Assembly: GCA_016291475.1 (NCBI GenBank)
Contig: JAEEXJ010000097.1
Coordinates: forward strand, 1-12,421
Direction: 5' to 3'
From: Lachnospiraceae bacterium
Lineage (GTDB): Bacteria; Bacillota_A; Clostridia; Lachnospirales; Lachnospiraceae
DNA length: 12,421 nucleotides
The notes under the pieces are model-generated. The model was not told the origin of the DNA and searched no databases. It worked only from the letters and a program-made list of their open reading frames with translations. The position numbers and the translations under genes were made by a program. This document shows, piece after piece, positions 1 to 6,928 of the stretch. Position 1 is the stretch's first letter; each line of letters opens with the position of its first letter.

Positions 1-731
1 TCAAGTGTATAGAAAACATCATCGCACCATGCAGCATACAGATATGCGGATTCATATATAACTTCCACAGATCCGTCAGGCATTACCTTGAGATAATCCT
101 GATAATGTGCACCTGCTCCGCCGGATCCGCCGTAGAGCATTTCGCCGGTGTAATAAAGATCAAGATATGATCTGTAACCGAACTCCACAAAATATTTAAG
201 TTCAAGTTTTCCGTTATTGTATGAGATAAAACCGATCCAGTTTAAGAATGAAGGATCATGGTTTTCAACAAGCAGTGCGAGGATATCGTCTCCCTCTTCT
301 CCGGTGTTCGGAGTAAAAAGAGCATATTTGACGTCATATTCTCCGCCCATTCCGTAATCAAGTTCGTCTACTACGGCATCACGGAGTTCTTCATAAGTAT
401 AAGTTCCGGGATCGGGTGCAGTGTATTCATCATCCTCATCATTGATAAGGGTAACTTCCATCTCTCCTGCAAGGAACATATCGTAAGCATCGGATCTGGG
501 CATTGCCTCTGCAGGTTCTTCTTCAGGCTTAACCTCAGGCTCAGCTTCTGTGTCATCTTCCTCTACCGCACCTGTGGTATCGGTTTCTTCCTCGTCCTCT
601 TCTTCCTCTTCATCATCCTCGTCCTCTACTGCGGTACGGGGATCTTCGGGTGCGGTGTTATTTGCACATCCTGCAAGCATTGATGCAGAAATCATTCCGC
701 ACATCAAAAGCATAAGGATCTTCTTTTTCAT
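1..731 (-). CDS. Acidic surface lipoprotein of unknown function (3' end beyond window)
   Basis: A coding frame starts at 731 and stays open for 243 codons to the left edge, so the C-terminus is missing. The N-terminus is a typical lipoprotein signal: MKKK, a hydrophobic stretch, then the lipobox LAGC with the lipidated Cys at residue 22. Residues 23-78 are a low-complexity linker rich in Glu, Asp, Thr and Pro, with an unbroken run of 14 acidic residues at 36-49. A folded region follows from about residue 80 and contains many Tyr, Asp and Gly. I recognise no enzymatic motif. The ribosome site AAGGAG overlaps the TAA stop of the deacetylase gene upstream, so translation is probably coupled. The product is expected on the outer face of the membrane. 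It is the last visible gene of the GH5/sigma/anti-sigma/deacetylase set, which suggests an envelope or polysaccharide-related role, but that is inference. Confidence 0.88.
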   Translation of the reverse strand, partial: MKKKILMLLMCGMISASMLAGCANNTAPEDPRTAVEDEDDEEEEEDEEETDTTGAVEEDDTEAEPEVKPEEEPAEAMPRSDAYDMFLAGEMEVTLINDEDDEYTAPDPGTYTYEELRDAVVDELDYGMGGEYDVKYALFTPNTGEEGDDILALLVENHDPSFLNWIGFISYNNGKLELKYFVEFGYRSYLDLYYTGEMLYGGSGGAGAHYQDYLKVMPDGSVEVIYESAYLYAAWCDDVFYTL

Positions 732-745
732 GAAAATAATTCTCC

Positions 746-1375
746 TTAAATTTCTAAAGTATATGTATATAAGTTTCTCTTGGCATTTTCGGGTGTGATA
801 CCCGCTCTGTCAAAGAGCTGCCTGAGAGTCACAAATTCATATCCCTGCTTCTTAAGCTCAGGGATTATTATATCAAGAGCTTCGACGGTATTGTCGTTTC
901 CTTCCATATCGTGAAGTAGAACAAGAGCACCGTCTTTAGCTCCTTCTATCACTTTACGTGCGCGTTCTTCGGCGCTCACCTCGGGAACCCAGTCATTACA
1001 TGCGATTCCGCATATGAATATATAAGGAATTGTCTGAAACATAAGATCGTTTACATTGATGAAAGGAGGTCTGAAAAACATGGGCTCCTTACCGGTTATG
1101 GCTACGATCCTTCTTGTGGTCTCTTCGATCTCCGCCTTGATGGTATCCGCATCAAACTCTCTCATATCGGAATGAGTAAGAGAATGATTCTCGATATCGC
1201 ATCCATACTCAAGCTCCGCTTTTACGATTTCTTCCCTTTCAGGAGTGATATTTTCACCTATAAGGAAAAAGCTGGCCTTTACGTCGTATTTTTTTAACTT
1301 CTCCAGAACCTTAAGGCTGGTGTGATCGGAAGGTCCGTCATCAAATGTAAGTGCAATGTATTTCTTATCTCCCAT
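746..1375 (-). CDS. NodB-type polysaccharide deacetylase (CE4 family), no signal peptide
   Basis: The 209-residue protein is a compact carbohydrate esterase family 4 domain, which removes N- or O-acetyl groups from chitin-like, peptidoglycan or xylan substrates. All five family motifs are visible: TFDDGPS (10-16; D12 the likely base, D13 a metal ligand), HSLTH (64-68; H64 and H68 metal ligands), RPPF (102-105), DW (128-129) and LLHD (153-156; H155 the likely acid). The frame is open up to 1498, but the start at 1375 is preferred. It places GAGG six bases upstream of ATG and removes a 41-residue stretch that overlaps the anti-sigma gene in another frame. With that start the catalytic domain begins almost at residue 1 and there is no signal peptide or membrane segment, which is unusual for this family. 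The gene starts 26 bp after the anti-sigma stop. The substrate cannot be told from the sequence. Confidence 0.9.
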   Translation of the reverse strand: MGDKKYIALTFDDGPSDHTSLKVLEKLKKYDVKASFFLIGENITPEREEIVKAELEYGCDIENHSLTHSDMREFDADTIKAEIEETTRRIVAITGKEPMFFRPPFINVNDLMFQTIPYIFICGIACNDWVPEVSAEERARKVIEGAKDGALVLLHDMEGNDNTVEALDIIIPELKKQGYEFVTLRQLFDRAGITPENAKRNLYTYTLEI

Positions 1376-1401
1376 TTCGTGCCTCGATATTAAACCCTTT
1401 A

Positions 1402-2271
1402 TTAATCTGCCATGATCATCTCTACGATTCCCGTCATGGATACGGTAGGGATAGGTTCTTCGCATGTAACGGAATAAGCATATCTTCCGTCGTTCCATAC
1501 CGCATTCATTGCGGTATCTTCATCATCACCGTGTATTTCTACGGAATAATCCGGATATTCGATATTTGTGCCAACACTGTAGATGTTGTAATCACCGCTT
1601 ATATCTTCGCCCAGCTCCGATACAAGCCCTTTTCGTATCCTGTATACTTCCGTATCACCTTCCATGAAGATAACCTCGATCATACGTCCATCCATAGCTC
1701 TGTAGATCCTGTCGAATCCAAAGCTGAAATCATCGGGTATATTAAGCTCGATTCCGGATATCTCACAGGCTTCTTCAAGTGATTCGCAATCTATAAAAGG
1801 ATTTGCAAGTTCGGTCACACCCAAAGTCTCATACTTATCCGAATCGGTTAATCCGTAGTTGTCCGATGTTGCCTCCGCCATCTGTATGTCAGCTTCTTCA
1901 GCGGTCTCATCTTCACAATATGCTTCCACACTGTTAGTCTGAGTCGATGAAGCTTCAGCAGTTTCCTCGTATGCCGCAGGTGCCGCACTGTCGGCTGCCG
2001 CAGTAGGGGCAGATGTACCGGCATTATCACTTGATGTCATGAAGGACTTGACTATAACGGCACATACTAAAAGACCTGCAACTGCGGGAAGATAGTAAGC
2101 AAAGAACTTCTTTGCGCCGGATGCTTTCTTCCTTGCATTCGTAGAAGCCTTTGCCGCATCGAAGCTTTTGATCACATTCATGCCGGACGCATCTTCTTCC
2201 AGGATCTCGCTGATATATTTTTCGTCTATTTCACCTATCGCTCTAAAGAGCTTATTCTTATCCGTCTTCAT
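1402..2271 (-). CDS. Membrane anti-sigma factor with DUF4367-like sensor domain
   Basis: The 289-residue protein has the layout of a single-pass anti-sigma factor. A short cytoplasmic head (1-55) begins with the LFRAIGEIDEKYI segment that I know from clostridial ECF partners. A basic stretch is followed by one transmembrane helix (about 58-77). An Ala/Thr/Glu/Ser-rich linker (80-145) leads to a C-terminal domain (about 150-288) with an ANPF..C.SLEEA pattern that resembles DUF4367. The start codon overlaps the sigma gene stop (ATGA), the usual sign of a translationally coupled sigma/anti-sigma pair, and AAGGTG lies seven bases upstream. The head should bind and hold the sigma factor, while the outer domain would sense an envelope or carbohydrate signal. 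No zinc-binding HxxxCxxC motif is visible, so it is not a ZAS-type anti-sigma factor. The regulatory role is inferred from layout and neighbour; the ligand is unknown. Confidence 0.8.
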   Translation of the reverse strand: MKTDKNKLFRAIGEIDEKYISEILEEDASGMNVIKSFDAAKASTNARKKASGAKKFFAYYLPAVAGLLVCAVIVKSFMTSSDNAGTSAPTAAADSAAPAAYEETAEASSTQTNSVEAYCEDETAEEADIQMAEATSDNYGLTDSDKYETLGVTELANPFIDCESLEEACEISGIELNIPDDFSFGFDRIYRAMDGRMIEVIFMEGDTEVYRIRKGLVSELGEDISGDYNIYSVGTNIEYPDYSVEIHGDDEDTAMNAVWNDGRYAYSVTCEEPIPTVSMTGIVEMIMAD

Positions 2272-2825
2272 ACCGTGACACCTTCTTCCTCAAGGCACAC
2301 TTTAAGTCTCTCCCTGCTGCGGGCAAGACTCATCTTAACCTTGCTTTCTCCTATTCCGTAGAAATCAGCGATCTCTTTGACGTCACTTCCGAAGAAATAT
2401 CTTCTAACAAAAATCTTCCTGCTTTCCGGTTTTTCTTTTTCCAGAAAAGAATTCAGGATTTCCCGGAGTTCCATGCCTTCACCGGGCACAGGCAGACGGT
2501 TGTCCGCAATACATTCTTCGAGTTCGTCAAGAATTGCGGGGATCATTCCCGCACCCCTTTTATCCGCATGCATCGCATCAAGCTTATCAAGAGAAACATT
2601 CCTGATGATCTTGGTAAGAAATGCAGACAGGATATTAGGCCTCGTGGGAGGTATGCTGTTCCATGTCTTCATATACGTATCGCTTAACGCTTCTTCCGCA
2701 TCTTCAATGCTGCGAAGTATACGAAGAGAGACGCTCTTTAGCATCTTTCCGTACTTTGTCGCAGTTTCTTTGATAGCATCTTCCGATCTTGCAAAATAAA
2801 GATCGATTATTGCAGAATCTTCCAC
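2268..2825 (-). CDS. ECF-type RNA polymerase sigma factor
   Basis: With the chosen start the protein has 185 residues, the usual size of an ECF (sigma-70 group 4) factor. Region 2 (about 20-90) contains the helix around LRSIEDAEEALSDTYMKTW, which matches the core-binding and -10 recognition part. Region 4 (about 119-176) ends in a helix-turn-helix (DVKEIADFYGIGESKVKMSL, 148-167) for -35 recognition. The opening MEDSAIIDLYFARSEDAI is typical of a clostridial ECF group. An ATG at 2846 is in frame, but the start is taken as GTG at 2823-2825. A perfect GAGGAGGT lies seven bases upstream of that GTG, and the extra residues of the longer form would encode the ribosome site itself. The gene overlaps the anti-sigma gene by 4 bp and begins about 53 bp after the GH5 stop. 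It probably directs transcription of this set and perhaps other envelope genes. Confidence 0.9.
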   Translation of the reverse strand: MEDSAIIDLYFARSEDAIKETATKYGKMLKSVSLRILRSIEDAEEALSDTYMKTWNSIPPTRPNILSAFLTKIIRNVSLDKLDAMHADKRGAGMIPAILDELEECIADNRLPVPGEGMELREILNSFLEKEKPESRKIFVRRYFFGSDVKEIADFYGIGESKVKMSLARSRERLKVCLEEEGVTV

Positions 2826-2831
2826 GTTTTT

Positions 2832-2840
2832 TACCTCCTC
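2832..2840 (-). promoter_or_regulatory. Strong ribosome binding site deciding a GTG start for the sigma factor
   Basis: On the minus strand GAGGAGGT (2833-2840) is complementary to the 16S rRNA tail and sits seven bases before GTG at 2825. This argues for the GTG start over the in-frame ATG at 2846, which has no purine-rich site upstream. Confidence 0.75.
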
Positions 2841-2878
2841 ATACATGAAGACGGAATAGGGAACAAAAAGGTCACTTA

Positions 2879-4213
2879 TCAGTTCTTATATTCTGCGGTA
2901 ATGGCATCCACAAGTTCCCTGCATATGACATTTCCCGTAGCTCTGTCAAAGAGTCCGAAGGTCTCGGCTACAGCGGCATCCGTATTATTGAACTCATTGT
3001 TGTCCCATACGATAAGAGGAATGGAGTAGAGTGCCGAACACTCGCCCATAAACTCGTAATATGCCAGTCTGTCCTCATCATTGTTTTTGTCTATGCATCC
3101 GTATTCGCCTATGATAACGGGAATGCCCCTTGCCACAAACTTGTCATAGAGTGAAGAAAATACAGTTTTGTTTTCCCTCTCCTGAGCAGCACCGAAGCTT
3201 GCTGTTCCGGGTACCTCACCGACAAAAGGATAAGGAAGATATACATGAACCGTAAAGATCAGCTTATTCTCGGCGGTATCTTCGGGGAATTCAAAGGAAT
3301 CGAGCACCATGCTGTTATTCATATCACAGTAGCCGCATACCATAAGATATCTGTCCGCGTTATTACCGCCTGTAGCCCTGACGGTATCCACAAAGGTCTG
3401 ATTAGCCTTCTCCATGGTATCAAAAGCATCCTGTACGGTGGAATTAACCGACGCAAACCACCACTCATTGTCGGTACCTTTGAGTCTGGGCTCATTGATG
3501 CATTCAAAGATAAGCCTGTCGCTTCGATCCATAAAATGCTCTGCCAGCTGCTTCCAGACAGTCTCGGTATATTTCAGAGTATTGTCCAGATGAGCGGAAT
3601 CGGGATAAAAATAATTCGTATCTATGTCATGATGAACATTGATAATGACATACATGTCCTTGCTCAGACAGTAATCCACTATCTCCGTTACCCTGTCAAG
3701 CCATGGCTGACTTATGTTGTAATCCGCATCCACATGATTGTGCCATGAAACAGGGATCCTTATTACATTAAAACCCTCATTGCAAAGAGAGTCGATATAT
3801 GCATAGGTAGTTCTTGCTCTGCACCATGCGGATTCATAAGCCATTTCATCCGTAAGCCAGGTACAGTCGGAAGCATCAAAAGCATTTCCCAGATTGATGC
3901 CCGCACCCATTCCGGAGATATATTCGAATGCTTCGTTATCGGGAATGGGCTTTACGGTATATCCGTTAAGAGTCGTTGTTCCGGCATCCGTAATGAAAGG
4001 AATGGTATTTTCGGGCTCTTCGGGAACAGGCTCCGGTGAGGGCTCAGCTTCCTGAACATCACCTTCGTTCTGCTCATCAGCAATCGCATCAGGTGTCTGC
4101 TGCTCCTCTGCCGCCTCGGTAGGAGCAGGTTCGGGCTGAGGTTCCTGACGATTACCGCAACCTGCCAGCGCCATGACAATAATTGATAAACATACTAATT
4201 TACAAATTTTCAT
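2879..4213 (-). CDS. Lipoprotein endo-glucanase of glycoside hydrolase family 5 (GH5_4-like)
   Basis: The 444-residue protein is predicted to hydrolyse beta-1,4-glucan or xyloglucan at the cell surface. It starts with a lipoprotein signal (lipobox LAGC, lipidated Cys19), then a Pro/Glu-rich linker (20-70), then a GH5 (beta/alpha)8 barrel (about 93-440). Visible GH5 landmarks are GINLGNAFDA (105-114), NVIRIPVSWHNH (149-160), INVHHD (191-196), FECINEPR with acid/base Glu241, HVYLPYPF (323-330), IIGEYG with nucleophile Glu370, and WDNNEF (403-408). The segment NQTFVDTVRATGGNNADRY (271-289) and NEPRLKGT point to subfamily GH5_4, whose members include endoglucanases and xyloglucanases. There is no carbohydrate-binding module or dockerin, so membrane anchoring is the only visible targeting device. 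The ATG at 4213 has GAGGTGG a few bases upstream. It is the first gene of the set and precedes the ECF sigma gene by about 53 bp. Confidence 0.93.
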   Translation of the reverse strand: MKICKLVCLSIIVMALAGCGNRQEPQPEPAPTEAAEEQQTPDAIADEQNEGDVQEAEPSPEPVPEEPENTIPFITDAGTTTLNGYTVKPIPDNEAFEYISGMGAGINLGNAFDASDCTWLTDEMAYESAWCRARTTYAYIDSLCNEGFNVIRIPVSWHNHVDADYNISQPWLDRVTEIVDYCLSKDMYVIINVHHDIDTNYFYPDSAHLDNTLKYTETVWKQLAEHFMDRSDRLIFECINEPRLKGTDNEWWFASVNSTVQDAFDTMEKANQTFVDTVRATGGNNADRYLMVCGYCDMNNSMVLDSFEFPEDTAENKLIFTVHVYLPYPFVGEVPGTASFGAAQERENKTVFSSLYDKFVARGIPVIIGEYGCIDKNNDEDRLAYYEFMGECSALYSIPLIVWDNNEFNNTDAAVAETFGLFDRATGNVICRELVDAITAEYKN

Positions 4214-4315
4214 ATAACCACCTCGCGAAAATTTTAAACACAGCCTATTTTACCATTAAACGGCCGTATATAACCGTTCTTAAGGGAAAAATAAGAAGTT
4301 GTCCGAAAGGTCTAG

Positions 4316-4330
4316 AATTGTCTGACAATT
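4316..4330. promoter_or_regulatory. Perfect 15-bp palindrome, possible FadR/GntR-type operator
   Basis: AATTGTC-T-GACAATT is a perfect inverted repeat of two 7-bp arms around one base. Its core TTGTCTGACAA fits the TNGTNNNACNA pattern known for operators of the FadR branch of GntR regulators. It lies about 100 bp upstream of the GH5 start codon, a sensible place for an operator of that operon. No GntR gene is present in the window, so the regulator is unknown and the assignment rests on the pattern alone. Confidence 0.45.
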
Positions 4331-4411
4331 AAAGGAAAACAAGAAAGTTTATGCAAAATGAGTATTTTTTACCAAAACATATATTCGGTGGTTTCCATAA
4401 AAATATGGGGT

Positions 4412-4425
4412 AAATAACGTTATTT
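4412..4425. repeat. Perfect 14-bp palindrome AAATAACGTTATTT
   Basis: A 14-bp self-complementary sequence lies directly beside the DnaA-box-like cluster. It could be a protein-binding site, or a chance event in AT-rich DNA. No regulator family is suggested by its sequence. Confidence 0.3.
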
Positions 4426-4428
4426 TAT

Positions 4429-4499
4429 GGTGGATAACGTGTATAAGTCCGTGTATAACCCCCTTTTTAGGGTTTTTTTAGTCATTTTTCGGTGGAAAA
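4429..4499 (-). repeat. Cluster of four 9-mers resembling DnaA boxes
   Basis: On the minus strand TTATCCACC (4429-4437) is immediately followed upstream by TTATACACG (4438-4446), and an identical TTATACACG lies at 4450-4458, 12 bp away. TTTTCCACC lies at 4491-4499. The first three match the established DnaA box TTATNCACA at eight of nine positions, each deviating only at the last base. All four point the same way, in AT-rich DNA. Whether DnaA binds here is untested. The exact CGTGTATAA direct repeat on the plus strand could equally be the site of some other regulator. Confidence 0.4.
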
Positions 4500-4566
4500 C
4501 TTTATTTTGAAAAAATGTATCGTCCGGTGTTGACAATCACTTCATTGGTAACTTTCTACAAATCGG

Positions 4567-6915
4567 TCATCTGGACATGAATTTCTCGGCAGCTTCGATG
4601 GTATCGTATCCGTAAAGCTTTGCCGTATTCTGCATGGTTTCATATGCCAGATTCTTGCCCTCTGACGATAATCCCACGATAAAACGGGCATAAAGCTCCA
4701 GCATTTTATCGGAATATGTTCCCAGCTCTCCCCTTAAATAAGTCTCATATGAAGTATCGTAGGCACTGTCATCGGCGGTTCTTATCCTGCGGGCACGCTC
4801 ACCCATTGCGGGATATTTTGAGGCAAAGTCCTCCATCCATCCCACCTGGATGGCTACGATCTGCTCGATGATGGTTTTCTTTTCCTCGGAGAGGACGGGG
4901 AAATTGTCCTTGATCTCGGCGTATCTCTCGGGAGCGGTGTGCTCCATCATACGGCCGTATTTCTCGGTTATAAGATTGTGTCCCAGCCTCATCTCCCGTT
5001 CAAAATCATACAGATACTGAAGGAGCATGGTCTTATTCCAAGTCATATACTGGCTTCTTCGCATAATGCTGAAGGTTCTCCAGTCATCCTGACAGTATGC
5101 TCTTCCGCCCTCGTTTACCACCTTGTCAAAGGCGTCGAATTCGTCCTTAGCTATTTTCATGGAAAGCTCGTCGATCGAATCCGCGGACCAAAGTGATTTC
5201 TGAAGAAGCTCCTCGGTCTGGTTATCGAGGTAAGGATCGATATCACTGATATAATCCCTGCGATAAAGTTCCATGGCCAGGAATGATCCCACGTCCTCTG
5301 CTTTCTCCGGGTCCGAAACCATTGCCTGAATAAGGCCGTCCAGAGTATCGCCGCCTTCAAGATCTTTTAAGCCGTATCTGAGCCATTTGTCATGGGGGTA
5401 GAATTTACCGTTTGCAAGATATAACAGCTTCATGGCTTCGCGCGCGGCATCATATACGAACATACGGGAAGTAAGCTCATCCCCTCTGTCCGCTACTCTC
5501 TTCGCATTGTATTGTCCCTCGCGTGAAAAGCGTGCGCAGCCTTCCGCAAGATGTTTGAAAAGAATACTTTCCGGATATCCGTTCGAAAGATTCTTTCTGA
5601 AGTCCGTAACTATTCCTTCGTCATCTCTCCAGATCTGCCCGTTTATGGCAGCGGCAAGAAGCGGGGACATGGTTTCTCTCCAATTGATATCCTCATATAA
5701 AGATGCACCTGTAAGACGAGCGAAGAATTTCGGGATAACCTGAACTCCTCTTCTGTCCTTACCGCGTACATAGGGAGCTCTCTTTATTCCATCCATTTCC
5801 TCAGGAAGCTCTTCGTAAGCTTTGCGAAGCTCCTCTCCTATTTCCGAATCGGTTTCCTCCGTGATCCACAGGCATACCGAAGGCCCCCAGTCGTGATCCC
5901 TTGAAATGGCATCATCGTATCCGAAGGCATCCGATCCTTCACCGGAAAGACCGCAGGCTATTTTCGATGCATACCCGGGGAATTTCTCATCGATCATAGG
6001 TCTGACATATCTGTCATAATATTTCCTGCAGATGTCGATTCCTTTTTCGATGCTCTGACTGCCGGGACGAACCACTTTGTCAGAACGCTCTTCCTGACAA
6101 CGAGGTACATCCCCACTGTCAGCGGCCTTCATGGCAGCCAGGCATGCGTTGTAGTTTTCACTTAATCTCTCGTAATATCCGTTCTTTCCAAGCACGCTTT
6201 CCATTATCTCCATGCCCTGTTTAAAGCATGCAGCTGCAGGCTCGAACTTACCCTTTATGTAATAATATGATCCCATTGCGGAAAAAGCCGCGCACAGATG
6301 CTGATCCTTTACTCCAAGGCTTTCAAAGAGAGCAACGGATCCTTCGGCGGCTTTAAGCGCCTCTTCGTGCTCTCCGGTCTGTATCATGGTTGCGGCGATG
6401 TTTGCAAGCGAGACCGCCTCCTCGTACTCTTTTCCGTTAGCTTTATCAATATCCAGAGCTTTGAGAAGCAGAGCCTTTGCCTTGGAAAACTCACCCTCTT
6501 CCTGATAAAGGAGAGCTTCGTTATTGTAAAGCGAAGCATACAGCATGTCGTCCGCTTTAAGTGTAATGGCGTAGATCTTCTCCACATCGCGGTAGACACT
6601 GCGTGACTTTTCAAGGTCGCCCGCTGCCCTGTACATGGATGCCGCATTGAGAAGCGTGGTGGCATAAGGAATGGACTCCGTGGGAAAGATCCTTCCTGCG
6701 ATATCGATGGCTCTCTCAGTGATCTCGTAGGCCTTCTCCCACTCGCCGGTCTCGCGGTAGTGCCCGATGAGCTCATTTAAGATCTGGAGAAGGAGATAAT
6801 CATCGCCCTCCTCAGCAGCCGCTCCTGCGGTACTGAGCAGCACATCTTCCGCCTCCAATGACCTTCCCTGCTCGTAGAGCTTATCTATTGTTTCCCTTAT
6901 GGTTTCGATATCCAT
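4567..6915 (-). CDS. TPR / DUF4037 nucleotidyltransferase-like / DUF4125 protein of unknown function
   Basis: The 782-residue cytosolic protein has three parts. Residues 1-265 are helical tetratricopeptide-type repeats, e.g. around 46-76, 88-118, 130-157, 170-198 and 212-240. Residues 290-560 resemble DUF4037: GEGSDAFGYDD (325-335) followed by SRDHDWG (338-344) looks like a nucleotidyltransferase-fold active site with S328, D340 and D342 as candidate nucleotide and metal residues. Residues 585-775 match DUF4125, with AYCQDDWRTF (606-615), MRRSQYMTW (618-626) and a conserved KYGRMME (652-658). There are no signal peptide or membrane helices. The frame extends to a TTG at 6930, but ATG at 6915 is chosen because AAAGGA lies six bases upstream. 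An intrinsic terminator ends right before this ribosome site. No substrate or pathway is known to me. A nucleotide-transfer or sensing role with TPR-mediated partner binding is inference. Confidence 0.88.
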   Translation of the reverse strand: MDIETIRETIDKLYEQGRSLEAEDVLLSTAGAAAEEGDDYLLLQILNELIGHYRETGEWEKAYEITERAIDIAGRIFPTESIPYATTLLNAASMYRAAGDLEKSRSVYRDVEKIYAITLKADDMLYASLYNNEALLYQEEGEFSKAKALLLKALDIDKANGKEYEEAVSLANIAATMIQTGEHEEALKAAEGSVALFESLGVKDQHLCAAFSAMGSYYYIKGKFEPAAACFKQGMEIMESVLGKNGYYERLSENYNACLAAMKAADSGDVPRCQEERSDKVVRPGSQSIEKGIDICRKYYDRYVRPMIDEKFPGYASKIACGLSGEGSDAFGYDDAISRDHDWGPSVCLWITEETDSEIGEELRKAYEELPEEMDGIKRAPYVRGKDRRGVQVIPKFFARLTGASLYEDINWRETMSPLLAAAINGQIWRDDEGIVTDFRKNLSNGYPESILFKHLAEGCARFSREGQYNAKRVADRGDELTSRMFVYDAAREAMKLLYLANGKFYPHDKWLRYGLKDLEGGDTLDGLIQAMVSDPEKAEDVGSFLAMELYRRDYISDIDPYLDNQTEELLQKSLWSADSIDELSMKIAKDEFDAFDKVVNEGGRAYCQDDWRTFSIMRRSQYMTWNKTMLLQYLYDFEREMRLGHNLITEKYGRMMEHTAPERYAEIKDNFPVLSEEKKTIIEQIVAIQVGWMEDFASKYPAMGERARRIRTADDSAYDTSYETYLRGELGTYSDKMLELYARFIVGLSSEGKNLAYETMQNTAKLYGYDTIEAAEKFMSR

Positions 6916-6928
6916 CTTATGTCCTTTC

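Larger units (their letters stand above)
4214..4566. other. 353-bp AT-rich intergenic region without a gene
   Basis: This gap separates the TPR-DUF4037-DUF4125 gene (stop at 4567) from the GH5 gene (start at 4213). It is markedly AT-rich and contains no convincing reading frame or RNA gene. It does hold several short ordered motifs that are listed separately: a 15-bp and a 14-bp perfect palindrome, a cluster of 9-mers like DnaA boxes, and a small CCATA/TATGG hairpin at 4395-4408. The promoter of the GH5 operon should lie here. The best -10 on the minus strand is TAAAAT, about 40 bp upstream of the GH5 start, but it has no good -35 at 16-18 bp, so I do not call it. I see no clear intrinsic terminator for the gene that ends at 4567. 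Confidence 0.7.

Noticed and set aside
258..798. Plus-strand open frames including a long serine run
   Set aside because: They are antisense to the acidic tract of the lipoprotein gene; the Ser run is the complement of Glu/Asp codons.
4261..4330. Small noncoding RNA or promoter in the GH5 leader
   Set aside because: A TAAAAT at about 4250 could be a -10, but no -35 at suitable distance and no stable conserved structure was seen.
4457..4479. Plus-strand terminator-like AACCC...GGGTT followed by seven T residues
   Set aside because: The stem is only 5 bp and no plus-strand gene or promoter is visible before it. On the minus strand it lacks a T-tract. Too weak to call.
4530..4556. TTGACA on the plus strand as a -35 box
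   Set aside because: No acceptable -10 lies 16-18 bp downstream, and no plus-strand gene follows; it would read into the antisense of the TPR gene.
4214..4566. Chromosomal replication origin
   Set aside because: The 9-mers deviate from the consensus and no dnaA, dnaN, parA or other replication gene is nearby. Only a DnaA-box-like cluster is reported.
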